From the NCBI RefSeq assembly GCF_026341775.1, contig NZ_JAPEOB010000001.1, positions 4,154,001 to 4,218,000 on the forward strand: a stretch of DNA of 64,000 nt, given 5' to 3'. The notes beneath the pieces are model-generated. The model did not search any database and was not told the origin of the DNA. It saw only the letters and a list, made by a program, of their open reading frames with translations. Below, in pieces: positions 10,145 to 18,175 of the stretch. Every line of letters begins with the position of its first letter. Within the stretch, counting starts at the first letter, position 1. The DNA is from Streptomyces sp. NBC_00654. GTDB lineage: Bacteria > Actinomycetota > Actinomycetes > Streptomycetales > Streptomycetaceae. Position numbers and translations under genes: made by a program.

Positions 10145-10711
10145 TCAGGCCCGGCGGGCCAGGAAACGGATCTGCCGGCCCGGCTCGTGCTGTGACTCGA
10201 CGCCTTCGAAACCGGCCCGGCTCAGACGTCCGGGCAAGGTCGCCGGATCGAGCACCACCATGGTGTCGCCGATGTGCAGCAGCCGGAATCCGAGGCTGGG
10301 CAGGCTGTCCACCCCGCGGAACACCCCACCCGGCCGCAGCACTCGGCGGGCTTCGGCGAACAGGGCATTCTGCAGGTCGGCGGAGGGCACGTGGTGCAGC
10401 ATGGTGAAGCAGACGACGGCGGAGAACCGGCCATCGGGGAAGGGGAGTTGGGCGCCGCTGCCATGGACGATCTCGACCCGGTCGGTGAACTCGGCGCGCA
10501 GCAGGGCCACCGACGCCTCGTCGATCTCCACGGCGGTCAGTTTCGTCGTACGGGGCAGTAAGGCCCTGGTGGTGGCACCGAAGCCGGGCCCGATCTCCAG
10601 GACGTCGTCCCCGAGGTCGACATCGGCCAGCATCTCGGGCATGCGCTCGGCCACCCCGGCGGCCCATCCCGGAGAGCTGCAGAGCCTGCGGTGCAGAAAG
10701 TTCATAGGCAT
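10145..10711 (-). CDS. Class I SAM-dependent methyltransferase
   Basis: This 188-residue protein is a short Rossmann-fold methyltransferase of the Methyltransf_11/UbiE-like type. Motif I is VLEIGPGFG (about 37-45). An acidic residue in AVEID follows the second strand, and FTMLHHVP plus LRPGGVF are the typical later motifs. It would transfer a methyl group from S-adenosylmethionine to a small molecule or lipid that I cannot identify. It is convergent with the SRPBCC gene. About 130 bp separates it from the glycosyltransferase remnant on the same strand, so it may once have belonged to the same transcription unit. Confidence 0.88.
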   Translation of the reverse strand: MPMNFLHRRLCSSPGWAAGVAERMPEMLADVDLGDDVLEIGPGFGATTRALLPRTTKLTAVEIDEASVALLRAEFTDRVEIVHGSGAQLPFPDGRFSAVVCFTMLHHVPSADLQNALFAEARRVLRPGGVFRGVDSLPSLGFRLLHIGDTMVVLDPATLPGRLSRAGFEGVESQHEPGRQIRFLARRA

Positions 10712-10841
10712 GGCACGACCCTAGAAAGGTTGGGTGCCGGCGGCGAGACGCAGCCGGGCCAGATGATGTCGCACAGAGGCCACCGACTGTCGCCGGACCG
10801 AGGCCGCCGCCGTTCGGCCCGGATCCTCGTCCAGAGGTTCG

Positions 10842-11119
10842 TCACGACGAAGTGGCGGACTGTTCCACCTGGGTGTTCGTCTCCGGTGGCACGGGGAAGC
10901 GGCTCAGCAGTTCCTCCATCCAGGCGGTCGGATGGGTGGCCGAAGCCGCGCCACCGGGCAGGGCGCGTGCTTGGCGGATGCCCTCGATCAGCGCCTCGGT
11001 GGCGGCCTCGGCGGTGTAGCGGTCGGCTACCCACTGGCGGCCCGCCCGCCGGACCTGATCCTGGCCGGGCAGATCGAGCAGTTCCAGGGCCTTGTCCGCC
11101 AACTGGGAGTTGAGGTAGT
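10842..11119 (-). pseudogene. 3' remnant of a glycosyltransferase gene, truncated by the IS
   Basis: About 90 codons on the minus strand read as the C-terminal end of a GT-B glycosyltransferase. The pattern is a short helix (SQLADKALELLDLP), then VRRAGRQWVADRYTAEA, then a final helix, which matches the usual end of GT4-type enzymes. The frame enters the IS left end, whose terminal repeat supplies an accidental start at 11138 and the first residues MRLEKA, so a 98-residue chimeric ORF exists. The whole N-terminal domain and the donor-binding core are missing. The family call is from sequence style only and is moderately sure; loss of the 5' part is clear. Confidence 0.6.
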
Positions 11120-11134
11120 GAGCCTTTTCCAACC

Positions 11135-11890
11135 TCATGTTGAGGCGTGGTGGAGGACGAGGACTGCCTTCACGATGTCGGTGATCCGGTTGGTGCTGCA
11201 GCGGAGCTTCCGCAGGAGGCGCCAACCTTTCAGCACGGCCATGGCCTGCTCGCCGACGCAGCGGATCTTGGCGTGACTGCTGTTGTGCCGTCGCTTCCAG
11301 CGCTTGAGCCGTCGGCCCCGGAAGGGGACTCGAATGTGCCGGCCGGCGCCTTGGTAGGCCTTGTCCGCCCAGCACTTCAGTCCTGCGGCCGCGAGCGCGT
11401 CGACGATGCCATGGCTTCGGGCCGCGGTCAGGTCGTGAGTGGCTCCAGGCAGAGCCGGGGAAGCCCAGAGCAGTCGGCCGAATGGGTCGGTGAGGACCTG
11501 GACGTTCATGCCGTGCCGCTTGTGTTTTCCCGAGTAGTAGGGGGTGTCGGCGGCGATCCGGTCGATCGGCAGCAGAGTGCCGTCCAGGATCACGAACGCT
11601 TTCGTCCGGGCCGTCTCCATCGCCTGGGCCAGGGTCGGAGCGCGAACGGCCAGGACTTCGATGGCCCCGTGTATGTACCGGTAGACGGTAGCGATGCCGA
11701 TTCCGAAGCCGGCGGCAAGCTGGGCGTAGGTGTCGCCGCACCGCAGGTGGGCCAGGGCGAGCAGGGCCTGGCGGCCGGCGGGCAGGCGTCGCCACCGGGT
11801 ACCGATCTCCCGTCGCCGGACTGCAAGCTGCTCGGCCAGGTGCTGCAAGGTACTGCTGGAAAGATCGATCGACGACGGGTAGGCAAGCAC
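11135..11890 (-). CDS. IS5-family transposase (DDE_Tnp_4 type)
   Basis: This 251-residue DDE transposase would cut and join the ends of the surrounding element. An N-terminal helix-turn-helix region (about 40-85, with TYAQLAAGFGIGIATVYRYI) is followed by the catalytic core. The first Asp lies in AFVILDGTLLPID, the second in CWADKAYQG, and the Glu in GEQAMAVLKGW near the C terminus, so all three catalytic residues appear intact. Translation starts at GTG 11890. The stop codon overlaps the inner edge of the left terminal repeat. No frameshift is visible, so the element may still be active. Confidence 0.92.
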   Translation of the reverse strand: MLAYPSSIDLSSSTLQHLAEQLAVRRREIGTRWRRLPAGRQALLALAHLRCGDTYAQLAAGFGIGIATVYRYIHGAIEVLAVRAPTLAQAMETARTKAFVILDGTLLPIDRIAADTPYYSGKHKRHGMNVQVLTDPFGRLLWASPALPGATHDLTAARSHGIVDALAAAGLKCWADKAYQGAGRHIRVPFRGRRLKRWKRRHNSSHAKIRCVGEQAMAVLKGWRLLRKLRCSTNRITDIVKAVLVLHHAST

Positions 11891-11891
11891 G

Positions 11892-11949
11892 CGAAGCTCC
11901 TGGCGGACACGGGTGATCTTGGTCGAGAACCCGTCTACCAGGAGCTTCG
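11892..11949. promoter_or_regulatory. Stem-loop just upstream of the transposase start
   Basis: CGAAGCTCCTGG (11892-11903) and CCAGGAGCTTCG (11938-11949) are exact inverse complements, with a nested ACGGGT/ACCCGT pair inside. In the transposase mRNA this would form a 12-bp stem ending next to the GTG start. Such hairpins in IS elements commonly shield the transposase from read-through translation; that role is inferred. Confidence 0.55.
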
Positions 11950-12040
11950 TCGTTCCGTACAGCCCGCACCAACCAACACCACAGCCCCACGGTCAGGTTG
12001 AAAAGGACTCAGTGCCCTTGCCAAGGCCGGCTTCGGTGCC

Positions 12041-13669
12041 ATGCTCGCCGCCACCGCCCTCGCCGACGCCCCCATGGCCGGTCTCATCGACCGGCACCGG
12101 GCCGCCACGACCGGACTGACCAAGGAGATCTTCGCCGTTTCCGACCGCCTCGGCGTCACCCTGGAGGCGTTCGACGCCTTCGATCCCCGCCCCCTGCGGC
12201 CGGGGACGGACCCGGCGGAACGCGATGCCGCCTTCGACCGTCTGACGTCGTGGCTGCGTACGCAGACGAAGGACCGCAGCGGCATCTGGCGCGACCTCGC
12301 CGTAGGCCACCGGCCCGTCGAGGTCACTACCCACTACACCGACGTCTTCGACCACGCGGCCCGCGAGGGGCTGCCCACCACCCTCCTGCGTACCGTCATG
12401 GACGGTCTGCTCGAACTGGAGGGCTCACCGCACAAGATGTCGGAGTCGCGGCTGGAGGAACTGGACCGCCTCGCCGAGCCCGCGATACCCGGGCACCTGC
12501 CGGAGGCGGAGCAGGCCGAGGCGGTACGGCGCTGGCTCGACGAGCATCGCGAGGAGATGACCGCCGACCTCACCGCGTACACCTCCCAGGGCAGCGCCAG
12601 CGACGACCCGGACGAACTCGACGCGTGCCTCGGGTGGCTGCGGGACTGGCTCGACCGGCGCCTGGGCACACCGCGCGCCGAGGAGATCCTTGACCGCGCG
12701 AGCGCCGGGGACATCCTCGTCCGCCGCTACCCGGCCCGTGACGCGACCGCCGCGGACACCCGGCCGGTCCTGCTCCTCGGCCACTACGACACTGTCTGGC
12801 CGACCGGCACCCTCGACAACCGGCCCTTCCGACGGGACGGCGACCACATCAGCGGGCCGGGCGTCTTCGACATGAAGGCCGGTCTGGTACAGGCGGTGTG
12901 GGCGCTGCGCGCCCTCGACGCCCTGGACCTGCCCCGGCCGGCCTGCACCCTGATGCTGAACGGCGATGAGGAGACCGGCAGCCTCGGCTCCCGAGAGGCC
13001 GTCGTCGCCGAATCCCGCGACAGCCGGCTCGCCATGGTCTTCGAGGCAGCCGCCGACGGTGCGCTCAAAACAGCCCGCAAGGGCGTGGGCCTGTTCACCG
13101 TCACGGTCACGGGCGAGGAGGCCCACGCCGGGCTCGATCCGACCGCCGGAGCGAGCGCGGTGGACGAACTGGCCCACCAGATCCTGCGCCTGGCCGATCT
13201 GCGCGACGCCGATGCCGGAACCTCGCTCAACGTGGGCGTGGTGGAGGGCGGCACCCGCAGCAACGTCACCGCAGGACGAGCCGTCGGCCATATCGACGTG
13301 CGCGTCGCCTCCGCGGCCGAGCGGAAACGCATCACCGAGGCCCTTGCCGCACTGCGTCCGGTGGGCCCGCGGACGCGCGTGGAGGTCGGCGGGAACTGGA
13401 ACCGCCCCGTCTTCGAGCGGACCGAACAAGTCGCCGCGTACGCCGAACTGGCCCGCCGTTGCGCGGCACTGCTGGGGGAGGACCTGCGCGAGACGTCCGT
13501 CGGAGGGGCCAGCGACGGGAACTTCGTGGTGGCCGCGGGAACCCCCGTCCTGGACGGCATCGGCGCGGTGGGCTCGGGCGCCCACGCCCGCTCGGAGAAC
13601 ACCTCGGTGTCCGGCATGGTCGCACGGTCCGCGCTGACCGCCACGGTGCTGACCTCGCTGGCCGGATGA
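12041..13669 (+). CDS. M20 metallopeptidase fused to the C-terminal half of a PanE-like domain, 5' end lost at the IS
   Basis: Residues about 165-542 form an M20 (carboxypeptidase G2/ArgE type) zinc peptidase. Ligand motifs are GHYDTVWPTG (His248, Asp250), GVFDMKAG (Asp277) and GDEETGS (Glu310-Glu311), with SGAHARSE near the end. Residues 1-155 look instead like the C-terminal domain of ketopantoate reductase: a long helix, then IWRDLAVGHRPVEV and FDHAAREGLPTTLL. The same frame continues upstream to the IS edge at 12011, where TGA at 11999-12001 closes it, so the Rossmann half has been removed. ATG 12041 is only the first remaining start and has a weak ribosome site; ATG 12557 (GAGGAG before it) could start the peptidase alone. 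Peptidase residues are complete, so activity may persist if the gene is transcribed. Confidence 0.75.
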   Translation: MLAATALADAPMAGLIDRHRAATTGLTKEIFAVSDRLGVTLEAFDAFDPRPLRPGTDPAERDAAFDRLTSWLRTQTKDRSGIWRDLAVGHRPVEVTTHYTDVFDHAAREGLPTTLLRTVMDGLLELEGSPHKMSESRLEELDRLAEPAIPGHLPEAEQAEAVRRWLDEHREEMTADLTAYTSQGSASDDPDELDACLGWLRDWLDRRLGTPRAEEILDRASAGDILVRRYPARDATAADTRPVLLLGHYDTVWPTGTLDNRPFRRDGDHISGPGVFDMKAGLVQAVWALRALDALDLPRPACTLMLNGDEETGSLGSREAVVAESRDSRLAMVFEAAADGALKTARKGVGLFTVTVTGEEAHAGLDPTAGASAVDELAHQILRLADLRDADAGTSLNVGVVEGGTRSNVTAGRAVGHIDVRVASAAERKRITEALAALRPVGPRTRVEVGGNWNRPVFERTEQVAAYAELARRCAALLGEDLRETSVGGASDGNFVVAAGTPVLDGIGAVGSGAHARSENTSVSGMVARSALTATVLTSLAG

Positions 13670-13674
13670 CCCCG

Positions 13675-13702
13675 GGGACCCGTTCCGTCCGGAACGGGTC
13701 CC
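13675..13702 (+). terminator. Hairpin terminator after the peptidase gene
   Basis: Perfect 12-bp arms GGGACCCGTTCC (13675-13686) and GGAACGGGTCCC (13691-13702) with a GTCC loop start 5 bp after the stop codon. Confidence 0.85.
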
Positions 13703-14115
13703 CTCGACCGCCCAGCAGGGGCCTCGGAGCAGTGGGCTTCACTGTGCTGCTACCCGAGTGATGGCCGGCGCAGGGTGAAGACGCCACTTCGGCCGGGCGA
13801 TTCTCGAACGCCCGCGCCGTCAACGGGCCCACCAGTGCCTCCGGGACCGGTCACACCCAGATCATGGTCAACAGGGGAAACAGCCATGCCGGACCCGGGG
13901 GCCGGGAGCCCTCATTGAGGAGCCGCGGCAAGAGACGAGCAGCGCGGAAACGGTGGTCCCAGCAACTGCAGTGCCTGGCGTGATGGTTGGGGAGCAACGC
14001 CGTTGCCGAGCGCGGTGAGCGGGGCCGGTCGTCCGACTCCCGGAGTGGCGGTGACCCACCCGGAGCCCCAGGCCGACGAGGGGAGTGATGATCGCGCGAG
14101 CCGGAACGTGGCTGT
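13703..14115. other. No gene recognised
   Basis: About 410 bp between the peptidase terminator and the stop of the TetR gene. Open frames here have poor codon composition and no recognisable motif, and I see no RNA gene or repeat. Confidence 0.5.
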
Positions 14116-14739
14116 CTACCCGTGCTCGTCCGCACCGCCGGCCAGGGGGGAGCGGTCGAGGAGGCGTACGGCGAAGTCGATGGCGCGGTCCGTTCGTGCG
14201 CGGTCCCCGGAGACGAGGAGATCGAGCTGCAGGCCCCGTACCTGTGCGAGGACAAGGGTGGACAGAGCGGAGGCGTCCTCGGGTGACCAGCCGTCCGCGA
14301 CAAGTCTTTTGGCGATGATCGCGATCCAGTCGTGGACGATCGACCGGGAGAGTTCCTCGTCCTCCCCGGACCCTTCCCCACGATGGCCGACGAATTCGAA
14401 AAGCAGGAGGAACTGGCGCTGCTCCTGCGGTTCGCACAGCCGACGCCACAGCGCCTTGACGAGTTCGGCCGTCGAGTGTGCCTCATGGAGTTCCGCGTCC
14501 GAGGTCAGCCATGCGGCCAGATCCGTGCGGACCTTCTCCGCGACGGCCAGGAGCAGCGCGTCCTTCGAGGAGAAGTGGCGTAGGAGTGTCGCGTGGGTGA
14601 CGCCGAGAGCCTGCGCCACGGGGCGCAGGGACAGGCCGCTGATGCCGTGTTCGAGGATGTAGTCGGTCGCCGCGGCCAGCAGCTCGGGCCGCCGGTGCTG
14701 GAACCGGAGGGTGCGACCGTCGACGTGGGAAGAACTCAT
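14116..14739 (-). CDS. TetR-family repressor
   Basis: This 207-residue one-component regulator has an N-terminal helix-turn-helix (about 20-65) with GISGLSLRPVAQALGV and LLRHFSSKDALL, the standard TetR recognition region, followed by an all-helical ligand and dimer domain. It is divergent from the serine hydrolase gene. A perfect 15-bp-armed palindrome lies between them, 38 bp from the TetR start. It very likely represses both itself and the hydrolase and releases when a small ligand binds. The ligand is unknown; a substrate or product of the hydrolase is a reasonable guess. Confidence 0.93.
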   Translation of the reverse strand: MSSSHVDGRTLRFQHRRPELLAAATDYILEHGISGLSLRPVAQALGVTHATLLRHFSSKDALLLAVAEKVRTDLAAWLTSDAELHEAHSTAELVKALWRRLCEPQEQRQFLLLFEFVGHRGEGSGEDEELSRSIVHDWIAIIAKRLVADGWSPEDASALSTLVLAQVRGLQLDLLVSGDRARTDRAIDFAVRLLDRSPLAGGADEHG

Positions 14740-14776
14740 CGCCGCCTTGCCCTGTTCTGTGCTGATGGAGATTTAA

Positions 14777-14811
14777 CAGTACCACTCGGTTGCCCTAACC
14801 GAGTGGTACTG
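14777..14811. promoter_or_regulatory. TetR operator, perfect inverted repeat
   Basis: CAGTACCACTCGGTT (14777-14791) and AACCGAGTGGTACTG (14797-14811) are exact inverse complements separated by GCCCT. The site lies between divergent TetR and hydrolase starts and has the size and symmetry of a TetR dimer operator. Confidence 0.85.
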
Positions 14812-14930
14812 CTACTTTCTCGGCATCGCAGCCGGTTCCCTCCGGCCCCAGGACGAGCCCCAGCAGTGGCGCCGGCCTGCCCGTTCCCTCCATCCCCTTG
14901 CGGATCCCCCGTTCCGCCCGAAGGACGGCA

Positions 14931-16091
14931 ATGACCGATCAGAAGCGCATGACCCTGGCCGACCTCGGCCTGTTCACCGGTGTGCCGCAGCACGAGCACT
15001 TCTGCCGGATGAAGGACCTCCTCGACACCCGCGAGATGGCCCCCTCCGCTCACCCCCAACTCTGGCCGCGCGGTGAGGCGACCCCGCTGCCGGAGAGCTT
15101 CGAGTACGACGGCACGTCACGGGTGACCGAGGAGTTCCTGGCCCGCACCGACACGTCCGCGCTCCTCGTGCTCGTCGACGGGGCCATCAGGCACGAGAGC
15201 TACTTCCTGACTGGTGGCCCGGACGTGCCGTGGCTGTCCATGTCGGTTTCCAAGAGCTTCGTCTCCGCGCTCGTCGGTATAGCGGTCGCCGAGGGGCACA
15301 TCACCGGCATCGACGAGCCCATCAGCTCCTACGTGCCGGTGAGGCCCGGTTCCGCGTACGACGGTGTGTCCATCAAGGACGTGCTCCAGATGTCCTCCGG
15401 CGCCCGGTGGAACGAGGACTACAACGACCCGGCCTCCGACATCTTCCAGCTCACCGCCGCGACGTCGGGCATCGGCGGCACGCTCGACGACTTCGTCGCC
15501 CGCATGGTGCGCGAGAGCGCGCCCGGCACCGTCTGCCGCTACAACTCCGGTGAGACGCAGATACTCGGCGCGTTGGTGTCCCGGGCCACCGGCCGCCCGG
15601 TCGCCGACTACATGCACGAGAAGCTGTGCGAGCCGCTCGGCATGACATCGGCGGGTCACTGGCTGCTGGACCCCGCCGGGACGGAACTCGCCTTCGGCGG
15701 GCTCAACCTGACCGCCCGCGACTTCGCCAGGCTCGGAGAGCTGTACCGCAACGGGGGCGTGTGGCAGGGCCGGCAGATCGTGCCCGCACAGTGGGTGCGC
15801 GACTCGGTCACCGCGACCGCGCCGCACCTGCAGCCCGGCCGCCCCCTCGTCGGCGGCCAGCAAGCCGATGGAGTCGGCTACGGCTACCAGTGGTGGCTCC
15901 CGGCGGGAGACCGCGGCGAGTTCAGCGCGGTCGGCGTCTACAACCAGTTCGTCTACGTCGATCCGGTCGGCCGGACCACCATCGTGAAGCTCTCCGCCAG
16001 CCGCCTGTACGGGACGTCCACGGACGAAGCCATCAGCGGCGAGGAGGAGACCATCGCCTTCCTGCGCGCGATCGCCCGCCACAACCACTGA
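14931..16091 (+). CDS. Beta-lactamase-fold serine hydrolase (class C / esterase type)
   Basis: This 386-residue enzyme belongs to the beta-lactamase family PF00144, which includes esterases, DD-peptidases and class C lactamases. The SxxK nucleophile motif is SVSK within SMSVSKSF, and the Tyr of the RYNSGE segment fits the YxN/YxS catalytic position. No signal peptide is visible, so it is probably cytoplasmic and more likely an esterase or amidase than a secreted lactamase. I chose ATG 14931 because GAAGGA precedes it at good spacing; an in-frame start at 14898 would add 11 basic residues with no ribosome site. It is controlled by the divergent TetR. The substrate is unknown; 6-aminohexanoate-dimer hydrolases are among relatives of this length. 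Confidence 0.88.
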   Translation: MTDQKRMTLADLGLFTGVPQHEHFCRMKDLLDTREMAPSAHPQLWPRGEATPLPESFEYDGTSRVTEEFLARTDTSALLVLVDGAIRHESYFLTGGPDVPWLSMSVSKSFVSALVGIAVAEGHITGIDEPISSYVPVRPGSAYDGVSIKDVLQMSSGARWNEDYNDPASDIFQLTAATSGIGGTLDDFVARMVRESAPGTVCRYNSGETQILGALVSRATGRPVADYMHEKLCEPLGMTSAGHWLLDPAGTELAFGGLNLTARDFARLGELYRNGGVWQGRQIVPAQWVRDSVTATAPHLQPGRPLVGGQQADGVGYGYQWWLPAGDRGEFSAVGVYNQFVYVDPVGRTTIVKLSASRLYGTSTDEAISGEEETIAFLRAIARHNH

Positions 16092-16666
16092 CCCCTGCTT
16101 CGCGTCCACCGGAACGACGTGAAGGCGTACACCGGATGGTCCCTCGCAACAGCCCTGGTCCTTCACCTCGGGCCACGGTCCACGGCTCGGGTCCTACGGG
16201 CCGTGGGACAACGCGAACATCAGCGAACCAGTGGGGTTGACCGGAGGGGGTGCCGGCGGGGGAGGCCCCCCGAACATCAGCACCGCGATCGTGACGGCCA
16301 TCGCTGCCCGAGCCGGGCCGGCGCACGGTGGCACGTTGTTCCGGTCCCCGGACAGGGCCAAAAGACGGTCAGCAGGGCGCTCGGCGTCCGGCGCAGCCGG
16401 GATTCCGGCGGACGGTGCCGCCGTCGGCCGGACTGGAGCGGGAGCCGGAGCGCGGCCAGCACCCGCGGCGCCGGCGGAATCGGACGTCTGCTGGACGACG
16501 GCCGCGCGTGCTCGTGACGGCGTCGGGCGTGCCTGTTGATCTTGCCGGTTCGCCTCGTGCGCGGCCCCGGTTGAGCTGTCGCCGCATTTCAGAGGCACAC
16601 CGGGCTGCTCTGCCAACGGCAGAACACCGGCCCGATCGGGCTCGACGATCACTACAGTCCAGTCTC
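16092..16666. other. No convincing gene
   Basis: About 575 bp after the serine hydrolase. Both strands hold open frames (for example 16194-16652 minus), but they are Pro/Ala/Arg-rich with no motif, no good ribosome site and inconsistent codon bias. I see no repeat or RNA gene. The last 60 bp presumably hold the promoter of the next gene. Confidence 0.5.
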
Positions 16667-17392
16667 ATGACGACGATGACAACGCGCACGGTCGAGTATT
16701 CGGCCGACGGCCTGACCATGATCGGGCACCTCGCGCTCCCGGCCGGTGGCGACCGCCGGCCCGCGGTGCTGGTCGGACCGGAGGGCCTGGGGCTCAGCGA
16801 CGTCGAGCGCCGCCGGGCCGATGCGCTCGCCGAGCTGGGATACGTAGCGCTGGCCTTCGACCTCCACGGCGGGCGCTACTTGAGCGACCCCGAGGAGATG
16901 CTGGCCCATTGCATGCCGCTGCTCGCCGACCCCGGCCGGATGCGGGGCATCGGCCACGCGGCGCTCGACGTGTTGCGCGCGGAACCGCGGACCGACCCCG
17001 ACCGGATCGCCGCCATCGGCTACGGCACCGGGGGCGCCATCGGGCTGGAGCTCGGGCGCGACGGCGCCAACCTGCGGGCGATCGGGACAGTCAACGCGGT
17101 GACCACCGGCCGACCGGGCGAGGCGGCCCACATCCGCTGCCCGGTGTGGGCCGGAGTCGGTTCGGAAGACCCGATCATGCCGCCCGCGCAACGGGACGCG
17201 TTCACCGCCGAGATGCAGGCCGCGGGCGTCGACTGGCGCCTCGTGGTCTACGGCGGCGCCCTGCACGCCTTCCACCACCCGCCGGTCGACCACACCGTGC
17301 TCCCCGGCGTCGGCTACCACCCACAGCACGCGCAGCGAGCCTGGCGCGACATCGTCGGCCTGCTCGCCGAGTGCCTTCCTGTGACGGAGTGA
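16667..17392 (+). CDS. Dienelactone-hydrolase-family alpha/beta protein lacking the nucleophile
   Basis: This 241-residue protein has the dienelactone hydrolase fold: VLVGPEGLGLSDVERRRADALAELGYVALAFDL is the standard family opening (about 34-66). The other acid and base sites are present as Asp168 in GSEDPIMPP and His200 in ALHAFHHP. The nucleophile elbow reads IGYGTGGA, so position 120, normally Cys or Ser in G-x-C-x-G-G, is Gly. I checked the codons (GGC TAC GGC ACC GGG GGC) and there is no frameshift. Family members hydrolyse lactones or esters through this residue, so this protein may be inactive, use another mechanism, or bind ligand only. It stands alone, with a hairpin about 185 bp downstream. 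Confidence 0.85.
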   Translation: MTTMTTRTVEYSADGLTMIGHLALPAGGDRRPAVLVGPEGLGLSDVERRRADALAELGYVALAFDLHGGRYLSDPEEMLAHCMPLLADPGRMRGIGHAALDVLRAEPRTDPDRIAAIGYGTGGAIGLELGRDGANLRAIGTVNAVTTGRPGEAAHIRCPVWAGVGSEDPIMPPAQRDAFTAEMQAAGVDWRLVVYGGALHAFHHPPVDHTVLPGVGYHPQHAQRAWRDIVGLLAECLPVTE

Positions 17393-17577
17393 TCTGGGTC
17401 GGCAACCGCGAGACGACCGACCGACAGCATCATGTGGGACGACAGGGACTCAACGTCTCATCCGGCCTTGCAGCTCGGTGGGCCGGGCCAACGCTCGGGG
17501 CCGAGATCTGATGAGACGGGTCGGTTCCGGAGCAGTACACCGTGCCGCGGTGAGTACACGGTGTCGCGGTGGCGGAG

Positions 17578-17603
17578 GCCGCCAGGAAGGACCGCCTGGC
17601 GGC
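17578..17603. terminator. Hairpin between convergent genes
   Basis: GCCGCCAGG (17578-17586) pairs with CCTGGCGGC (17595-17603) over 9 bp around an 8-base loop. It lies between the hydrolase and the oppositely oriented YidD gene. A weaker pair, ACACCGTG and CACGGTGT, sits just before it near 17537-17562. Confidence 0.55.
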
Positions 17604-17752
17604 GGACCGGGCACTAGTCTTCTGAGTCAGGAATTCTGTTCAGATGTTTAGACTTGGTCCGCTGAAGGGCGCCCTTGTCGTGGGCGGCCTCCGCCACGGC
17701 GGTGAGTATCCCGACGCAGACGATCCGGGCGCGCGGCGCTGACCGCGGCCCG

Positions 17753-18175
17753 TCAGCCGGGCACCGGGTCGTGGAGGCCTCGCCGCCGGGCGGCTCCCGG
17801 CCGGCACCGCAGCAGACGCCCCAGCACCAGCCGGCCCCCGCGCAGCGCCCCATGCCGGTGCAGCGCCTTGACGGCGTAGGTGGAGCAGCTCGGCGTGTAG
17901 GGACAGCACGCCGGCAGCCGCGGGCTGACCGCGGTCCGGTAGTGGCGGATCACGTCGTACAGCCTGCCTGCCGCCCGGCCGCCCGGACGGGGCGCCGCCG
18001 GGTCCGCTCCAGCGGATCTCGAGAATGCGGATCCCCGGCTCAGGACAACGAAGAGAAAGAGGGCGACCCACGCGTCGGGGCAGCACGTACGGTTCCAGAA
18101 GCAGCTGTCGCCGCACGCGTCGGCGCAGTTTTCCTTGCGGCTGCTCTTCCTGGTTCCCTTGCGTTGCCCCGCCAC
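17753..18175 (-). CDS. yidD: YidD-family membrane protein insertion efficiency factor
   Basis: The second half (about 72-140) matches YidD: RLYDVIRHYRTAVSPRL, then CCPYTPSCSTYAVKAL, then HGALRGG, LRCRPG and a closing DPVPG. YidD is a small membrane-associated protein that helps YidC insert membrane proteins and normally lies between rnpA and yidC near the origin. None of those genes is here, so this is probably an extra copy. The first 70 residues, with several Cys and one hydrophobic stretch (VALFLFVVL), are not conserved in the family, and the GTG at 18175 has a weak ribosome site, so the true start is uncertain. It is divergent from the NLR operon, with about 370 bp between them. Confidence 0.75.
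   Translation of the reverse strand: MAGQRKGTRKSSRKENCADACGDSCFWNRTCCPDAWVALFLFVVLSRGSAFSRSAGADPAAPRPGGRAAGRLYDVIRHYRTAVSPRLPACCPYTPSCSTYAVKALHRHGALRGGRLVLGRLLRCRPGAARRRGLHDPVPG

Larger units (their letters stand above)
11120..12010 (-). mobile_element. IS5-family insertion sequence
   Basis: This is an element of about 891 bp bounded by imperfect inverted repeats: GAGCCTTTTCCAACCT at 11120-11135 and AGGTTGAAAAGGACTC at 11995-12010. It contains one transposase gene on the minus strand that nearly fills it. The bases just outside both ends include AGT, a possible 3-bp target duplication. That is too short to be certain, and the outer G of the left repeat makes the boundary ambiguous by a base. 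Truncated genes lie on both sides. Confidence 0.85.

Noticed and set aside
11117..12013. Short direct repeat AGT flanking the IS taken as proof of target-site duplication
   Set aside because: Three bases match by chance about 1 in 64, and the two flanking genes do not join into one; kept only as a possibility.
13851..14486. 211-codon minus-strand frame before the TetR gene
   Set aside because: Mostly antisense to or out of frame with TetR, Ser/Arg/Pro-rich; no support.
16194..16652. 152-codon minus-strand frame in the gap after the serine hydrolase
   Set aside because: Pro/Ala-rich, no motif and no convincing ribosome site.
17537..17562. ACACCGTG/CACGGTGT inverted repeat as an operator
   Set aside because: It lies at the 3' end of two convergent genes, so a terminator-associated hairpin is more likely.
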